Of a stretch of DNA of 64,000 nt, positions 27,001 to 32,765 are shown piece by piece. The position numbers and the translations under genes were made by a program. The DNA is taken from NCBI RefSeq assembly GCF_036588685.1, contig NC_086386.1, positions 70,244,682-70,308,681 of the forward strand. The letters run 5' to 3'. The DNA comes from Mytilus trossulus (Eukaryota; Mollusca; Bivalvia; Mytilida; Mytilidae). Within the stretch, counting starts at the first letter, position 1; every line of letters begins with the position of its first letter. The notes beneath the pieces were generated by a model. It made no database searches and was not told the origin of the DNA. It saw only the letters and a list, made by a program, of their open reading frames with translations.

Positions 27001-28931
27001 ACAACAGTATCGTAGCTATATCCCTTCTTAATAAGTCTATTTAAGAGTTTTAGTAGTTTCTGTGGTGAATACAGACATTTTTGTGCTTTAGAAAGAATAT
27101 TTATATAAAAAAAATTGGATGTGAAATACCTAAACGTATAAGAAGTCTGCATTTTGAGCTATAGTTATGAATGACGTCCTTGTACCGATGATAAAATTTA
27201 GTAAATGTTTTGACTAGTTTGTGATATCGAAAACCCTGGTGTAATATTTTTTTAGTAATACATAAATTTCTCTCGTAAAATTTCTAACACATTGTTACAT
27301 ACACGAGCCGTAACCCGGATTAGGTTTTCTTAATTGAATTATGAATTGCGAACAGAAGTATACTAATGTTGCCTTTATTTACTTAATTCTTAAAAAAAAA
27401 TCTTATGTGTGGATTCTATTAATTTGTCACTGGCAATTCGTCTATTCACGACAACTCATGTCTTGCGTAAACAATCTCACGTCGTGCATCTTTGATGATT
27501 TGTTTTAATGATGTCTTTCCATTTTAGGTTTTTAGAGATGTGAATCCAGTTGTGTCAGGTATTACATGTTATCTATTTTAATCTATACTTCTTATACATA
27601 AATATGGTCTTTATTGCTAATTAGATATAGGAAGATGTGGTATGAGTGCCAATGAGACAACTCTCCATCCAAATAACGAATCTGTATTCAAACATTTACG
27701 TGCAATCCCAAGACAAATCTAATAGACAATTGATACATTCACGTCTCCTATCAGTAATTGATAAAACCTTTCAAAATTATAGGTACTCAATGCACTTTCA
27801 TTTGGTACATTGTTCGGCCTTTTAAAGTTTTTTTTTACAGAGCGTCAGTGACGAGCCTTATGTAGACGAAATACGCGTCTTCCTTTCAAATGTTAATACT
27901 CGTACATGTATCTATGGTGATTTTATTTGTCGTCCATGATTGTAAAGCAGAAATAAATACCTACCACCTCATTGGGGTTTGTCACTTGTTTCAGTAAATA
28001 TATTATAAAGCAGCATACGAACTTTCTGTACAAGTCTCATATCTCCGGGATATTAAACATAGTGTCTAGTTGACATAGAATACCTGAAAACTCAAATCTA
28101 AATTCAAGGGATCGCGTCGCTACGAACTATTTTCCTTGTCTCAATGCGAGCATAACCCAGACATTTAGGTAACATTTTTCATAACCATAACCAATACATG
28201 CAGCCTAACCTTAGCCCTGAGCATAATCATAATACTAAACTAACTATATCACTTGTTGATACCTTTCAATCAAATCAAGAAAAAAAATCATCATGTCCTT
28301 TCCCCTTCCGAATATCCAATAACGATCGTCCCAATTGATTTACAAAGAGTTCCGTATTGAAGCCAATAATGAAGAACGAGATGATTACAATTACAAAGTA
28401 TTATGCCTAACATCTGTCATGTTTCACTTTGATAAAACAACAGAAATTTAGCCACAGCAGACGAGGTATAACAACGATTGTTACTACTTTCTTGCAGGTT
28501 TTAGCATAAGAAATGTTTCTTTAACATAGATTACAAAGATTAGCATGTACATAAGTTTTTCAGTTGACCAAACTATGCTTTTATTATTAATTTTGGTCTG
28601 CTTCAAAAATATCAAAAGTACTAGCACTTATTTTATTCATTGTTTAGGTATACCAGAAGTTACTTTGAACAAACCTCCATCAAACAACGTACTTTTGGAT
28701 TTGTCAAACCATATTGGAAATAGTACTATGCAACTTGCCATCGAGCTTGATCTAGATTCATCTACTTTTCAACAAATACAGTATAAACATAAAAACAAAC
28801 TACTGGAACAGACTAAGGAGATTCTGCAGATCTGGAGTAAGAAGCAGCAACCAAAACCAACATTGCTTTTGTTAATTAAAGCTCTGCACAGAATTGGGAA
28901 AATGAGTGCATTGAGAGGAGTGAGATTTTAA
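1..28931 (+). CDS. Ankyrin-Roc-COR-death domain protein gene, 5' partial (spliced, at least 16 exons)
   Basis: Seen: 16 exons join in one frame to 1241 residues ending at the TAA at 28929-28931. In order: a partial ankyrin repeat (1-22), five full 33-residue ankyrin repeats (23-187), a shorter one (188-214), a Roc GTPase with P-loop GPYSVGKS (257-264), DFGGQ (521-525) and a G4-like THRD (601-604), a COR-type region (about 612-1033), a linker and two death domains (about 1045-1137 and 1148-1241). Known: Roc and COR occur together in ROCO proteins, and ankyrin-Roc-COR-death is the order in DAPK1 after its kinase. Inferred: a cytosolic GTP-binding scaffold for death-domain signalling. No kinase exon is visible, but the 5' part of the gene lies outside the window, so a kinase cannot be excluded. 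The first visible exon starts inside a repeat. I am confident of the architecture, not of the exact orthologue. Confidence 0.88.
419..850 (-). repeat. Dispersed repeat family I (GACGAAACGCGCGTCTGGCGT type)
   Basis: Two direct copies of a roughly 90-bp motif (419-510 and 757-845: CAGACGC.CGTTT...CTCAYCAGTGA) flank about 250 bp. I recognise the motif as widespread in mussel DNA. It lies in intron 1 of the ANK-ROCO-DD gene. Other copies in the window are listed separately. Confidence 0.7.
870..1140 (+). repeat. Dispersed repeat family II (TGGTATGATTGCCAATGAGA type)
   Basis: Starts near TTTGGTATAATTGCCAATGA and continues with the family's order of motifs. Related copies occur at 3795-3960, 16145-16415, 20290-20560, 27628-27690, 37715-37950, 44525-45045, 46815-47175, 53335-53595, 56665-56815 and 63120-63250, in both orientations. 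Confidence 0.7.
1318..1416 (+). CDS. ANK-ROCO-DD exon 2 (one ankyrin repeat)
   Basis: Exactly 99 bp, phase 0 at both ends, after ...TACAG and before GTAGGT. It encodes one complete ankyrin repeat with core LALHLASQNGIMDIVCELL. The exon equals the repeat, a module typical of exon-shuffled ankyrin arrays. Confidence 0.88.
1417..2486 (+). other. Intron 2 of ANK-ROCO-DD, nothing recognised
   Basis: AT-rich intron between ankyrin exons. I see no repeat family or coding signal beyond short chance ORFs. Confidence 0.5.
2487..2585 (+). CDS. ANK-ROCO-DD exon 3 (one ankyrin repeat)
   Basis: 99 bp, phase 0, between TATAG and GTGAGG. It encodes GNTALHLSSSTGHKEVVTVL and the rest of a 33-residue ankyrin repeat. 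It is close in nucleotide sequence to the next exon, so the pair looks like a recent exon duplication. Confidence 0.9.
2595..2925 (+). repeat. Dispersed repeat family IV, copy 1
   Basis: Carries AACACATCAAACGAATGGAT, CATATTCCTGACTTGGTACA and GTATGACAGTCGCATCAAAT in fixed order. Further copies: 3130-3345, 9005-9185, 31165-31490, 33490-33790, 34405-34660 and 40585-40720. Confidence 0.75.
2960..3150 (-). pseudogene. Reverse-transcriptase C-terminal fragment
   Basis: Minus-strand reading gives YDKRDDFSFLI and LKSSLCKFYGRHHQLIDRYG. The first motif recurs (YDKRDDFSFPI) in the larger fragment at 48918-49424. Shorter relics are at 15490-15650 and 24290-24480. Broken, not a gene. Confidence 0.65.
3130..3345 (+). 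repeat. Dispersed repeat family IV, copy 2
   Basis: Second copy only 200 bp after the first, in the same orientation, with the RT fragment between. Shares the CATATTCCTGACTTGGTACA and ACCTCTCACTTGTATGACAG blocks. Confidence 0.75.
3795..3960 (+). repeat. Dispersed repeat family II, partial copy
   Basis: Begins AGAAGATGTGGTATGATTGC and ends near GGCCCCGACATG, the standard internal landmarks of this family. Confidence 0.65.
4368..4466 (+). CDS. ANK-ROCO-DD exon 4 (one ankyrin repeat)
   Basis: 99 bp, phase 0, between TATAG and GTGAGT. Encodes an ankyrin repeat beginning GNTALHLSARNRHKEVV. It shares long identical stretches with exon 3, including the segment coding for LLDHAADPNA. Confidence 0.9.
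5615..5722 (+). repeat. Family I repeat, internally deleted
   Basis: Contains AATAGATTATCTTAGCTGTA followed directly by TAGACGAAACGCGCGTCTGG. These blocks are separated in fuller copies such as 45895-45990. Confidence 0.65.
6175..6396 (+). other. Cysteine-rich open frame in an intron
   Basis: A 73-codon open stretch without its own start encodes HQHGYRYYSQRYCEGCD then FCQACKFMHRF, spacing two CxxC pairs about 11 residues apart with a following His. This resembles a zinc-binding motif, but I cannot assign a family. AG and GT sites flank it (CACCAG before, TGTAG|GTATT after). It may be a relic of another gene or of a mobile element. Confidence 0.3.
6887..6911 (+). repeat. GAA/AGA trinucleotide microsatellite
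   Basis: About eight perfect AGA units. They create a poly-arginine end in one chance ORF, which I do not annotate. Confidence 0.9.
8302..8742. mobile_element. Foldback (palindromic) MITE flanked by TA
   Basis: Two arms of roughly 190 bp are reverse complements: GAATCATATGCAAAACAGTG at the left end, CACTGTTTTGAGTATGATTC at the right. A TA dinucleotide abuts each end (8300-8301 and 8743-8744), consistent with a Tc1/mariner-type target duplication. No transposase is encoded, so it is non-autonomous. Confidence 0.82.
9005..9185 (+). repeat. Dispersed repeat family IV, copy
   Basis: Shares CAACTGTCATATTCCTGACT and the following TTGGTACAGGCGTTTT block with other copies. It lies just upstream of ankyrin exon 5. 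Confidence 0.65.
9310..9408 (+). CDS. ANK-ROCO-DD exon 5 (one ankyrin repeat)
   Basis: 99 bp, phase 0, between GCATAG and GTGAGT. Encodes GNTPLILSAGIGHKEIV... and ...DADPNAKNVD. It is a third, more diverged member of the exon 3/4 duplication series. A 4.8 kb repeat-filled intron separates it from exon 4. Confidence 0.88.
10271..10314. promoter_or_regulatory. Duplicated CRE-like TGACGTCA palindromes
   Basis: Perfect TGACGTCA at 10271-10278 and 10307-10314, each inside a duplicated segment TCAAATGTGACGTCACTTTG. The site is intronic. Binding of CREB/ATF-type factors is possible but only inferred; a plain tandem duplication explains the pair. Confidence 0.3.
10530..11000 (+). repeat. Composite dispersed repeat (families I and III)
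   Basis: Runs from family I (ACGAAACGTACGTCTGGCGT) into a family III block (ATTGCCATAAAAGCGGGAGG, TTTGATGCGTTTCCCTCCGT). The same fusion occurs at 47945-48500, so it is one element. Family III alone appears inverted at 14930-15135 and 21755-21975, and partly at 18285-18410. Confidence 0.72.
11062..11160 (+). CDS. ANK-ROCO-DD exon 6 (one ankyrin repeat)
   Basis: 99 bp, phase 0, between CTATAG and GTAAGT. Encodes an ankyrin repeat with core GYTALHYAATHLKRDIV followed by SILVVRGAKLNSSTTD. Confidence 0.9.
12567..12647 (+). CDS. ANK-ROCO-DD exon 7 (C-terminal ankyrin cap)
   Basis: 81 bp, phase 0, between TCGAAG and GTAAGA. Encodes 27 residues starting GETALDLVSYRCLPKTNRRR. It reads as the final, shortened ankyrin repeat capping the array. 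Confidence 0.85.
12648..14774 (+). other. Intron 7 of ANK-ROCO-DD, nothing recognised
   Basis: About 2.1 kb of AT-rich sequence with no repeat family or coding signal I can support. Confidence 0.45.
14775..14790 (+). CDS. ANK-ROCO-DD exon 8 (16-nt microexon)
   Basis: A 16-nt exon between a pyrimidine-rich acceptor ending TTTCAG and donor GTAAGA. Encodes EEIQK plus one base. It changes the phase from 0 to 1, exactly what the next exon (starting GT|GAA) needs. Without it, exon 7 would join exon 9 out of frame. This frame logic is the main support. Confidence 0.72.
14930..15135 (-). repeat. Family III repeat, inverted copy
   Basis: Contains ATGCCAAACCTCCCGCTTTT and CAGAAACACAACATTAAAAT, reverse complements of blocks in the 10530-11000 copy. 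Confidence 0.7.
15480..15660 (-). pseudogene. Reverse-transcriptase C-terminal relic
   Basis: Shares TTACGACATAAGGAACATAT and the TGTCCGTAAAATATA block with the fragment at 2960-3150. Too degraded to translate continuously. Confidence 0.5.
16145..16415 (+). repeat. Family II repeat abutting the Roc exon acceptor
   Basis: Carries AGTGCTAATGAGACAACTCT, GAGCCTTGGCTCACACCGAA and ACTGAACATCAGATTCCTAT. It ends about 25 bp before the acceptor of exon 9. Confidence 0.75.
16442..16702 (+). CDS. ANK-ROCO-DD exon 9 (Roc P-loop)
   Basis: 261 bp, phase 1 in and phase 1 out, between TTTCCAG and GTATGT. It carries the Walker A / G1 motif GPYSVGKS, followed by LAKILVGEPVPESRESTDGI. A dispersed repeat (16145-16415) ends about 25 bp upstream of the acceptor. 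Confidence 0.9.
17070..17086 (+). repeat. GT dinucleotide microsatellite
   Basis: A run of about eight GT units in intron 9. Confidence 0.85.
17185..18230 (-). repeat. Family I repeat interrupted by an ACGT-rich insertion
   Basis: Left part 17185-17514 follows the 419-850 copy closely, up to the motif GTGCGTTTTGTCTACATAA. The expected continuation GACTCATCAATGACC appears only at 18210. About 690 bp of unrelated sequence lies between. Confidence 0.7.
17515..18208. mobile_element. ACGT/CpG-rich block inserted in a family I repeat
   Basis: ACGT, ACGC or CGTT cores recur about every 10-20 bp, giving well over 30 CpGs in about 690 bp, unlike the AT-rich surroundings. It sits at an interior position of a family I copy, so it is an insertion. 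An 11-bp stem (18179-18189 with 18196-18206, two G-U pairs) lies at the right end. No terminal inverted repeats or clear target duplication seen; no coding sequence. Confidence 0.55.
18475..19272 (+). CDS. ANK-ROCO-DD exon 10 (Roc insertion and G3 motif)
   Basis: 798 bp, phase 1 to phase 1, between AAAAG and GTAATA. The first roughly 210 residues are polar, Lys/Ser/Glu-rich and without a recognisable fold. The last 60 return to Roc sequence with IDIWDFGGQKDYHMTHQLF and FILMFNG. It therefore inserts a long segment between G1 and G3 of the GTPase. Confidence 0.88.
19570..19685 (+). CDS. ANK-ROCO-DD exon 11 (Roc G4 region)
   Basis: 116 bp, phase 1 in, phase 0 out, between TTTCAG and GTAAAT. Encodes YLLHWVNSILTFC and IIFVATHRDM, matching the strand-plus-G4 region of Roc domains, with THRD in place of NKxD. 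Confidence 0.88.
19686..22136 (+). other. Intron 11 of ANK-ROCO-DD (2.5 kb)
   Basis: Holds a diverged family I copy (about 19935-20130), an inverted family II copy (20290-20560) and an inverted family III copy (21755-21975). Nothing recognised in 20570-21750. Confidence 0.5.
22137..23402 (+). CDS. ANK-ROCO-DD exon 12 (COR domain)
   Basis: 1266 bp (422 codons), phase 0, preceded by TTGTTGCAG. It opens with the end of Roc and contains COR-like stretches such as YLVEVLTSLVTAKQFWPK and a Cys/His/Trp-rich C-terminal part (SPWFCSQHSKNNE). I end it at AAG|GTAGAT because the next exon continues in phase 0. Without splicing there, the frame runs 12 more codons to a TGA at 23439-23441. Confidence 0.85.
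23801..23834 (+). CDS. ANK-ROCO-DD exon 13 (short linker)
   Basis: 34 bp, phase 0 in, phase 1 out, between a pyrimidine-rich TATTCCAG and GTAAGT. Encodes EPSDHCHNNCK, a Cys/His-containing linker before the death domain. Both splice sites are strong. Confidence 0.75.
24681..25096 (+). repeat. 209-bp direct tandem duplication
   Basis: Unit 24681-24889 repeats as 24890-25096 with only a few differences. Both contain TTAATGTCACCCGGTATCTT and TTTGAATCGAATATTCACAA. It lies in intron 13, just upstream of death-domain exon 14. Confidence 0.92.
25315..25592 (+). CDS. ANK-ROCO-DD exon 14 (death domain 1)
   Basis: 278 bp, phase 1 in, phase 0 out, between ATTTAG and GTAAGA. Encodes a death-domain fold: HLRRLVKELSPGKCRELA, then IELGLEVHEWENFE, and a closing helix MLVSVLEKLKLSHHLLCK. 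The upstream in-frame sequence back to 25101 is intronic. Confidence 0.85.
25905..26290 (+). repeat. 3' tail of the RT element, solo diverged copy
   Basis: Contains GCCGCATTTTTGTGCCTGTC and GACACATTCCCCATTTCCAT, landmarks of the tail that follows the RT fragment at 48918-50062. Similar solo tails lie at 36360-36650 (+) and 44330-44520 (-). Confidence 0.65.
26300..27306 (-). mobile_element. Retroelement 3' end (RT fragment plus tail), inverted copy
   Basis: Reads on the minus strand as a broken RT C-terminus (...FYINILSKAQKCLYSP..., LNRLIKKGYSYDTVV), then the same tail as the copy at 48918-50062: TCAGGAGCCTCTGTTAGTCT and ATTCCCCATTTCCATTCTA at its end. 5'-truncated and non-functional. Confidence 0.8.
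27528..27558 (+). CDS. ANK-ROCO-DD exon 15 (31-nt linker)
   Basis: 31 bp between ATTTTAG and GTATTA, encoding VFRDVNPVVS plus one base. It converts phase 0 to phase 1, as needed by the last exon. Support is splice-site strength and phase only. Confidence 0.68.
27628..27900. repeat. Fragments of families II and I
   Basis: GTGGTATGAGTGCCAATGAG (family II) at the left and TATGTAGACGAAATACGCGT (family I) at the right, inside intron 15. Confidence 0.55.
28648..28931 (+). CDS. ANK-ROCO-DD exon 16 (death domain 2, stop)
   Basis: 284 bp from TGTTTAG to TAA. Encodes a second death-domain-like helical module: LLDLSNHIGNSTMQLAIELD, DSSTFQQIQYKHKNK, and LLLLIKALHRIGKMSALRG just before the stop. Confidence 0.85.
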
Positions 28932-29081
28932 AATCGAATTACAACAAACATAATGGATATCAATGAAGTATGATAATTCTGATAAGACTCGCTTCATTAC
29001 TCTTATTTTATATGTATATATTGCTTTACATTGCTTTGAATGCATAAAAAAATCCCATGAAATATTTTCTCATTTCCTCAA

Positions 29082-29087
29082 AATAAA
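29082..29087 (+). other. Candidate poly(A) signal of ANK-ROCO-DD gene
   Basis: AATAAA about 150 bp after the stop codon on the coding strand. It is the first canonical hexamer downstream of the stop. Confidence 0.5.
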
Positions 29088-29250
29088 GTTTTATTTACTT
29101 TTTGTCGATATTTCAGTCCCCAGACATACATATATCGCTCTCATGATATATCATTAAACTCATCGACTGAAAACATGTCGATCCTTTGGCAATTAATATT
29201 CTGTTCAAATCTAAAATATTCCTTTGACATAAAAATCATTAAACCCGCGG

Positions 29251-29920
29251 ACATGTTAATCACCTGTCCTGTTAATAACCTGACCTGTTAATTACCTGAC
29301 CTGTTAATTACCTGACCTGTTCATAACCTGACATTTTAATTACCTCACCTGTTAATAACCCGACCTGTTAAAAACCTGACCTTGTCTTACACTGACCTGT
29401 TAACAACATGACCCTGTTTTACACTGACCTGTTAAAAACCTGACCTTGTCTTACACTGACCTGTTAACAACATGACCCTGTTTTACACTGACCTGTTAAT
29501 AACCTGATCTTGCCTTACACATTGACCTGTTAATAACCCGACTTGCCTTACACATTGACCTGTTACATGTAATTACCTGACCTTGCCTTACACTGGACCT
29601 GTTAATAACCTGACCTTGTATTACACTGACCAGGGTTGAGTTCAATATCGTATCAGCTACGTAGCTGCTATCAATACTTATGAAACAACTAGTCTATAGC
29701 TTCACGTTCAATAGTCAAAATCTACGTAGCACTACGTAGCTGCTACGATATTGAACACAGCCCTGTTAATAACATGACCTTGTCTTACACTGACCTGTTA
29801 ATAACCTGATATTGCCTTACACATTGGCCTGTTAATACTCGACCTTGCCTTACACATTGACCTGTTAATTACCTGACCTTGCCTTACAGTGGACCTGTTA
29901 AATACCTGACCTTGCCTCAC
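29251..29920 (+). repeat. GACCTGTTAATAACCT minisatellite
   Basis: Many degenerate units alternate GACCTGTTAATAACCT with GACCTTGTCTTACACT, giving about 17-bp units and a longer roughly 35-bp period. Just downstream of the ANK-ROCO-DD 3' end. Interrupted once by a small transposon-like insertion. Confidence 0.92.
29631..29765. mobile_element. 135-bp MITE nested in the minisatellite
   Basis: Ends are imperfect 22-bp inverted repeats, CAGGGTTGAGTTCAATATCG at the left and CGATATTGAACACAGCCCTG at the right. The minisatellite pattern resumes on both sides, so it inserted into the array. Its target duplication is not clear. Confidence 0.8.
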
Positions 29921-31164
29921 ATGGTTTCTATTATACATTGAACTGTTTCTTAATTGTAAATGGTCAATTAGATTTTAAATGTGTCCCGGCGGTAAAACTC
30001 AGTATATATCTAAGGAAATGTGATATTGTATGACTGTCCCTCCCACCTATAGATCAAAGACCAACTTGTAGGCAACCATAGGTCACTGTATGGCAAAACT
30101 CGTACCAAATAGTAATCTTTAAGAGGTCCCGTCATGACAAAATGTAAAATGAATTCAAACAAGAAAATCAACTCCATGATTTAAAAGTTGTACATACTAT
30201 AATAGAAATAACAAAACGAAAAAGAGATATGATAAGCACAAAAATGGTTTCAGATCGTCGAGCTAAAATTAAGGGACATGAAATGCCAAATTTGTTCGCG
30301 AGGTTATCTTTGGTGTTTCTCTTGTACCAAACCCTGATCGTCCTTAAAGGCTTAAATAAAGTGAAAGATTCTAACTATCGAAAACAAACATCCCCCGATA
30401 TTTTCCTTTTCAAAATAATTTCATTATAACGTAGAATTACAGTAGTTCTTAAACAGTTTGATAAAAGGCAGGAAATTAACCTAGCATTTGCTTTCAAATG
30501 ACTGTGCTCTATTTTAAAAATCAAGATTGAATACACATAAATTCGGCTCACACTTCACCATGTTCCCAAACGTGAATCCCAAACGGAGCAATATCGATAT
30601 TATAATTACTATGTTCATGATGTTAGCGTCTTTGGCAGAAGGTAGAACATGTCTGGAGTTTATATTAGCTAACCATCGCGACTATTTAAATTTGCATGTC
30701 GCCTGAAGCCATTTTGTTAGTTCCTTTTGTTATAGATATCACTCTGATGTTTTTACATATGTGCTTTTTTTAAGAATCAGTTGAAGCACTGATTTTTTAT
30801 TTTTTATCTTTTATTTGTTTGTATATGTTTTGGTATTTAATCAATATTTTGGCTTTTGGTTATTGCTTTACAAAAAATAAAAGTTGAACTTTTTTCAGAC
30901 TCGTCTCGTTATTATTTTATTCTGTAGCCATAATAGGAGTCGATAATCACACATATCATTCTAAATCTTTCATATACATGTACTCTCAGATCAGACTTTT
31001 AAGGTTTTTTTTGTTGAGAGGGATGTATATATTCCTTACAACGTCTGGCCTGTGTTTGTCCTGCTTCATGTCGATCTTAATAGTTATCTTCAAATTAGAA
31101 GATGTGGTATGATTGCTAATGAAACAAATTTCACCAGAAACCAAATGTTAGTCAAAAACAAACT

Positions 31165-31490
31165 ACCAACGATATTGCCGAAAAAGCAAAAAGTAAAATA
31201 CCAAAAATACCCAATTTCGAGGAATATTCAAAAACATCCGAATCAAATGGTAAAATCAAAAACCAAACACATCAAACGAATTGATAACAACTGTCATATT
31301 CCTGATTTAGAACAGACAACAACTATAAGTCACCATACGACATTCTTATGTAGAAAATAGTTGACAAAACCTGGTTTTAAAGCTAGCTTAACATCTCACT
31401 TGTATGACAGTCACATCAAATTGCATTTTAATGACAACGATATGTGAACAAACCAAACAGACACAATAGGTAAACATGTCAAAAAACAAC
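31165..31490 (+). repeat. Dispersed repeat family IV, copy
   Basis: Carries AACACATCAAACGAATTGAT, then TCATATTCCTGATTTAGAAC and AACATCTCACTTGTATGACA in order. Confidence 0.7.
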
Positions 31491-31599
31491 CAAATGAGAA
31501 TGGATTAATTGATATGAGTGCTACGGAGACAACTCACCATCTATGGCGCAATGTATTTTCTTGGTAGTGAGTTTTTTTTGGTTTAAGAAGCCTTTCTTA

Positions 31600-31740
31600 G
31601 GATATCGGAGTAATCTTAGTCAATAAAGATTAGAGTCAAGTGCACCTGCTACGTGCAGGAATTGAACTCACATTAGGAGTTTTAACAGTCAAGTGAAACA
31701 GCTAGCTAGTAGTTTGACTACTTAAACAACTCGAAAACAG
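31600..31740 (-). repeat. Possible tRNA-derived SINE fragment
   Basis: The minus strand carries GAGTTCAATTCC, like a degenerate B box, about 50 bp from a TAGCTAGCTG segment that could be an A box. Weak; no tail seen. Confidence 0.3.
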
Positions 31741-31950
31741 ATGTCTCTAACAAGAAAAAACCACATAAAACAAATAAAACACACTATAGAAATCTGTATC
31801 TCGAACCTGAGCAACACGAACCCCAACATAAAACGAGAATGAGCAGATGTGCTCCGGGAGGGTAAGCATATCCTTACATCATACTGAGATTTATATTATC
31901 TGTTGACAGCAATCAGGAAAAAGAACAAACATACATAATTGAACCCGCAA

Positions 31951-31956
31951 TTTATT
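31951..31956 (-). other. Possible poly(A) signal of LRR-EF copy B
   Basis: AATAAA on the minus strand about 380 bp past the stop of copy B. It is the first exact hexamer I noticed downstream; weak evidence alone. Confidence 0.3.
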
Positions 31957-32332
31957 TAATTTTACATGTTTTGTTAATTGTCAATGATAATCCTGTTTTC
32001 GAATTAAGTATTTAATATCCATGTTCAGGCTTGCTCTGTATCTCACTTTCAGTAAACCATCATAAAACAAATATAAATCAAGAACAGCTGAAACGGAATT
32101 TTTGTTGAGATATTTTCATGTAGAAGTCTAATTTCGCTTAATCAACTCAAAATGCAGAAACGTGTAGAAGCCTATGTCATATGTTGAGGGGTTTTGCAAA
32201 CCTTAACCCTGTTTATGATCATTCCTGAACGCTGTATCGTTAATTATTTAAAACGTATATATTTTCATTTGTCGTTTTTACGACAGAAAGGTTTAATTTA
32301 TAACTTTTAAATTTTTTGAATGTTTGTTGTTT

Positions 32333-32765
32333 TTATGTGTCTACTAATTGCTTGGTTTCTTCTGGTGTGTCTACTGATTGGTTGGTTTCTTCTGGTGTGT
32401 CTACTGATTGACTGTTGTTTCCTTCTGCATCTGTTTGAGCGACTAGTGACAATCTTTGCTTTATATCTGGAAGAAAATTCATAAGATTTGCCATTTTAGG
32501 AAAGCCTTTTTGTAAAGTAGATTTAAGATCCTTAGCAACTTTTTCTTCGACGGGTATGTCTTCTTCTACGGGTCTAGCTGCTTTTGTTAAAACTTTGAGA
32601 AGATCTTTCATTTCTGTTTTCTTCTTTTTCATTAAATGTCGTCTGCTCATGACCATTCTTATCTTCCGGTCTATTCGTCCTATTTCGGTGTTCTCCAAAT
32701 CAACTTCAGCTCTCATAAATTCACGTAATTTTTCCTTGTGCAACTTTTGAGCTGAAATTAGTTCC
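32333..32765 (-). CDS. LRR-EF copy B exon 13 (EF-hand 2 end, charged tail, stop)
   Basis: 433 bp from TTTTTTTAG to the stop. It starts by completing the EF loop (..DFGE) and LISAQKLHKEKLREF. A Lys/Glu-rich tail with coiled-coil character follows. It ends in an in-frame 30-bp tandem repeat encoding VDTPEETNQS-like units just before the stop. The tail is far longer than the 57 residues of copy A. Confidence 0.85.

Larger units (their letters stand above)
28932..32332. other. Intergenic interval between convergent genes
   Basis: Spans the 3' ends of ANK-ROCO-DD (+) and LRR-EF copy B (-). It holds the candidate poly(A) signals, the 29.25-29.92 kb minisatellite, a family IV copy (31165-31490) and a possible SINE-like stretch (31600-31740). 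Nothing recognised in 29930-31050. Confidence 0.6.
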
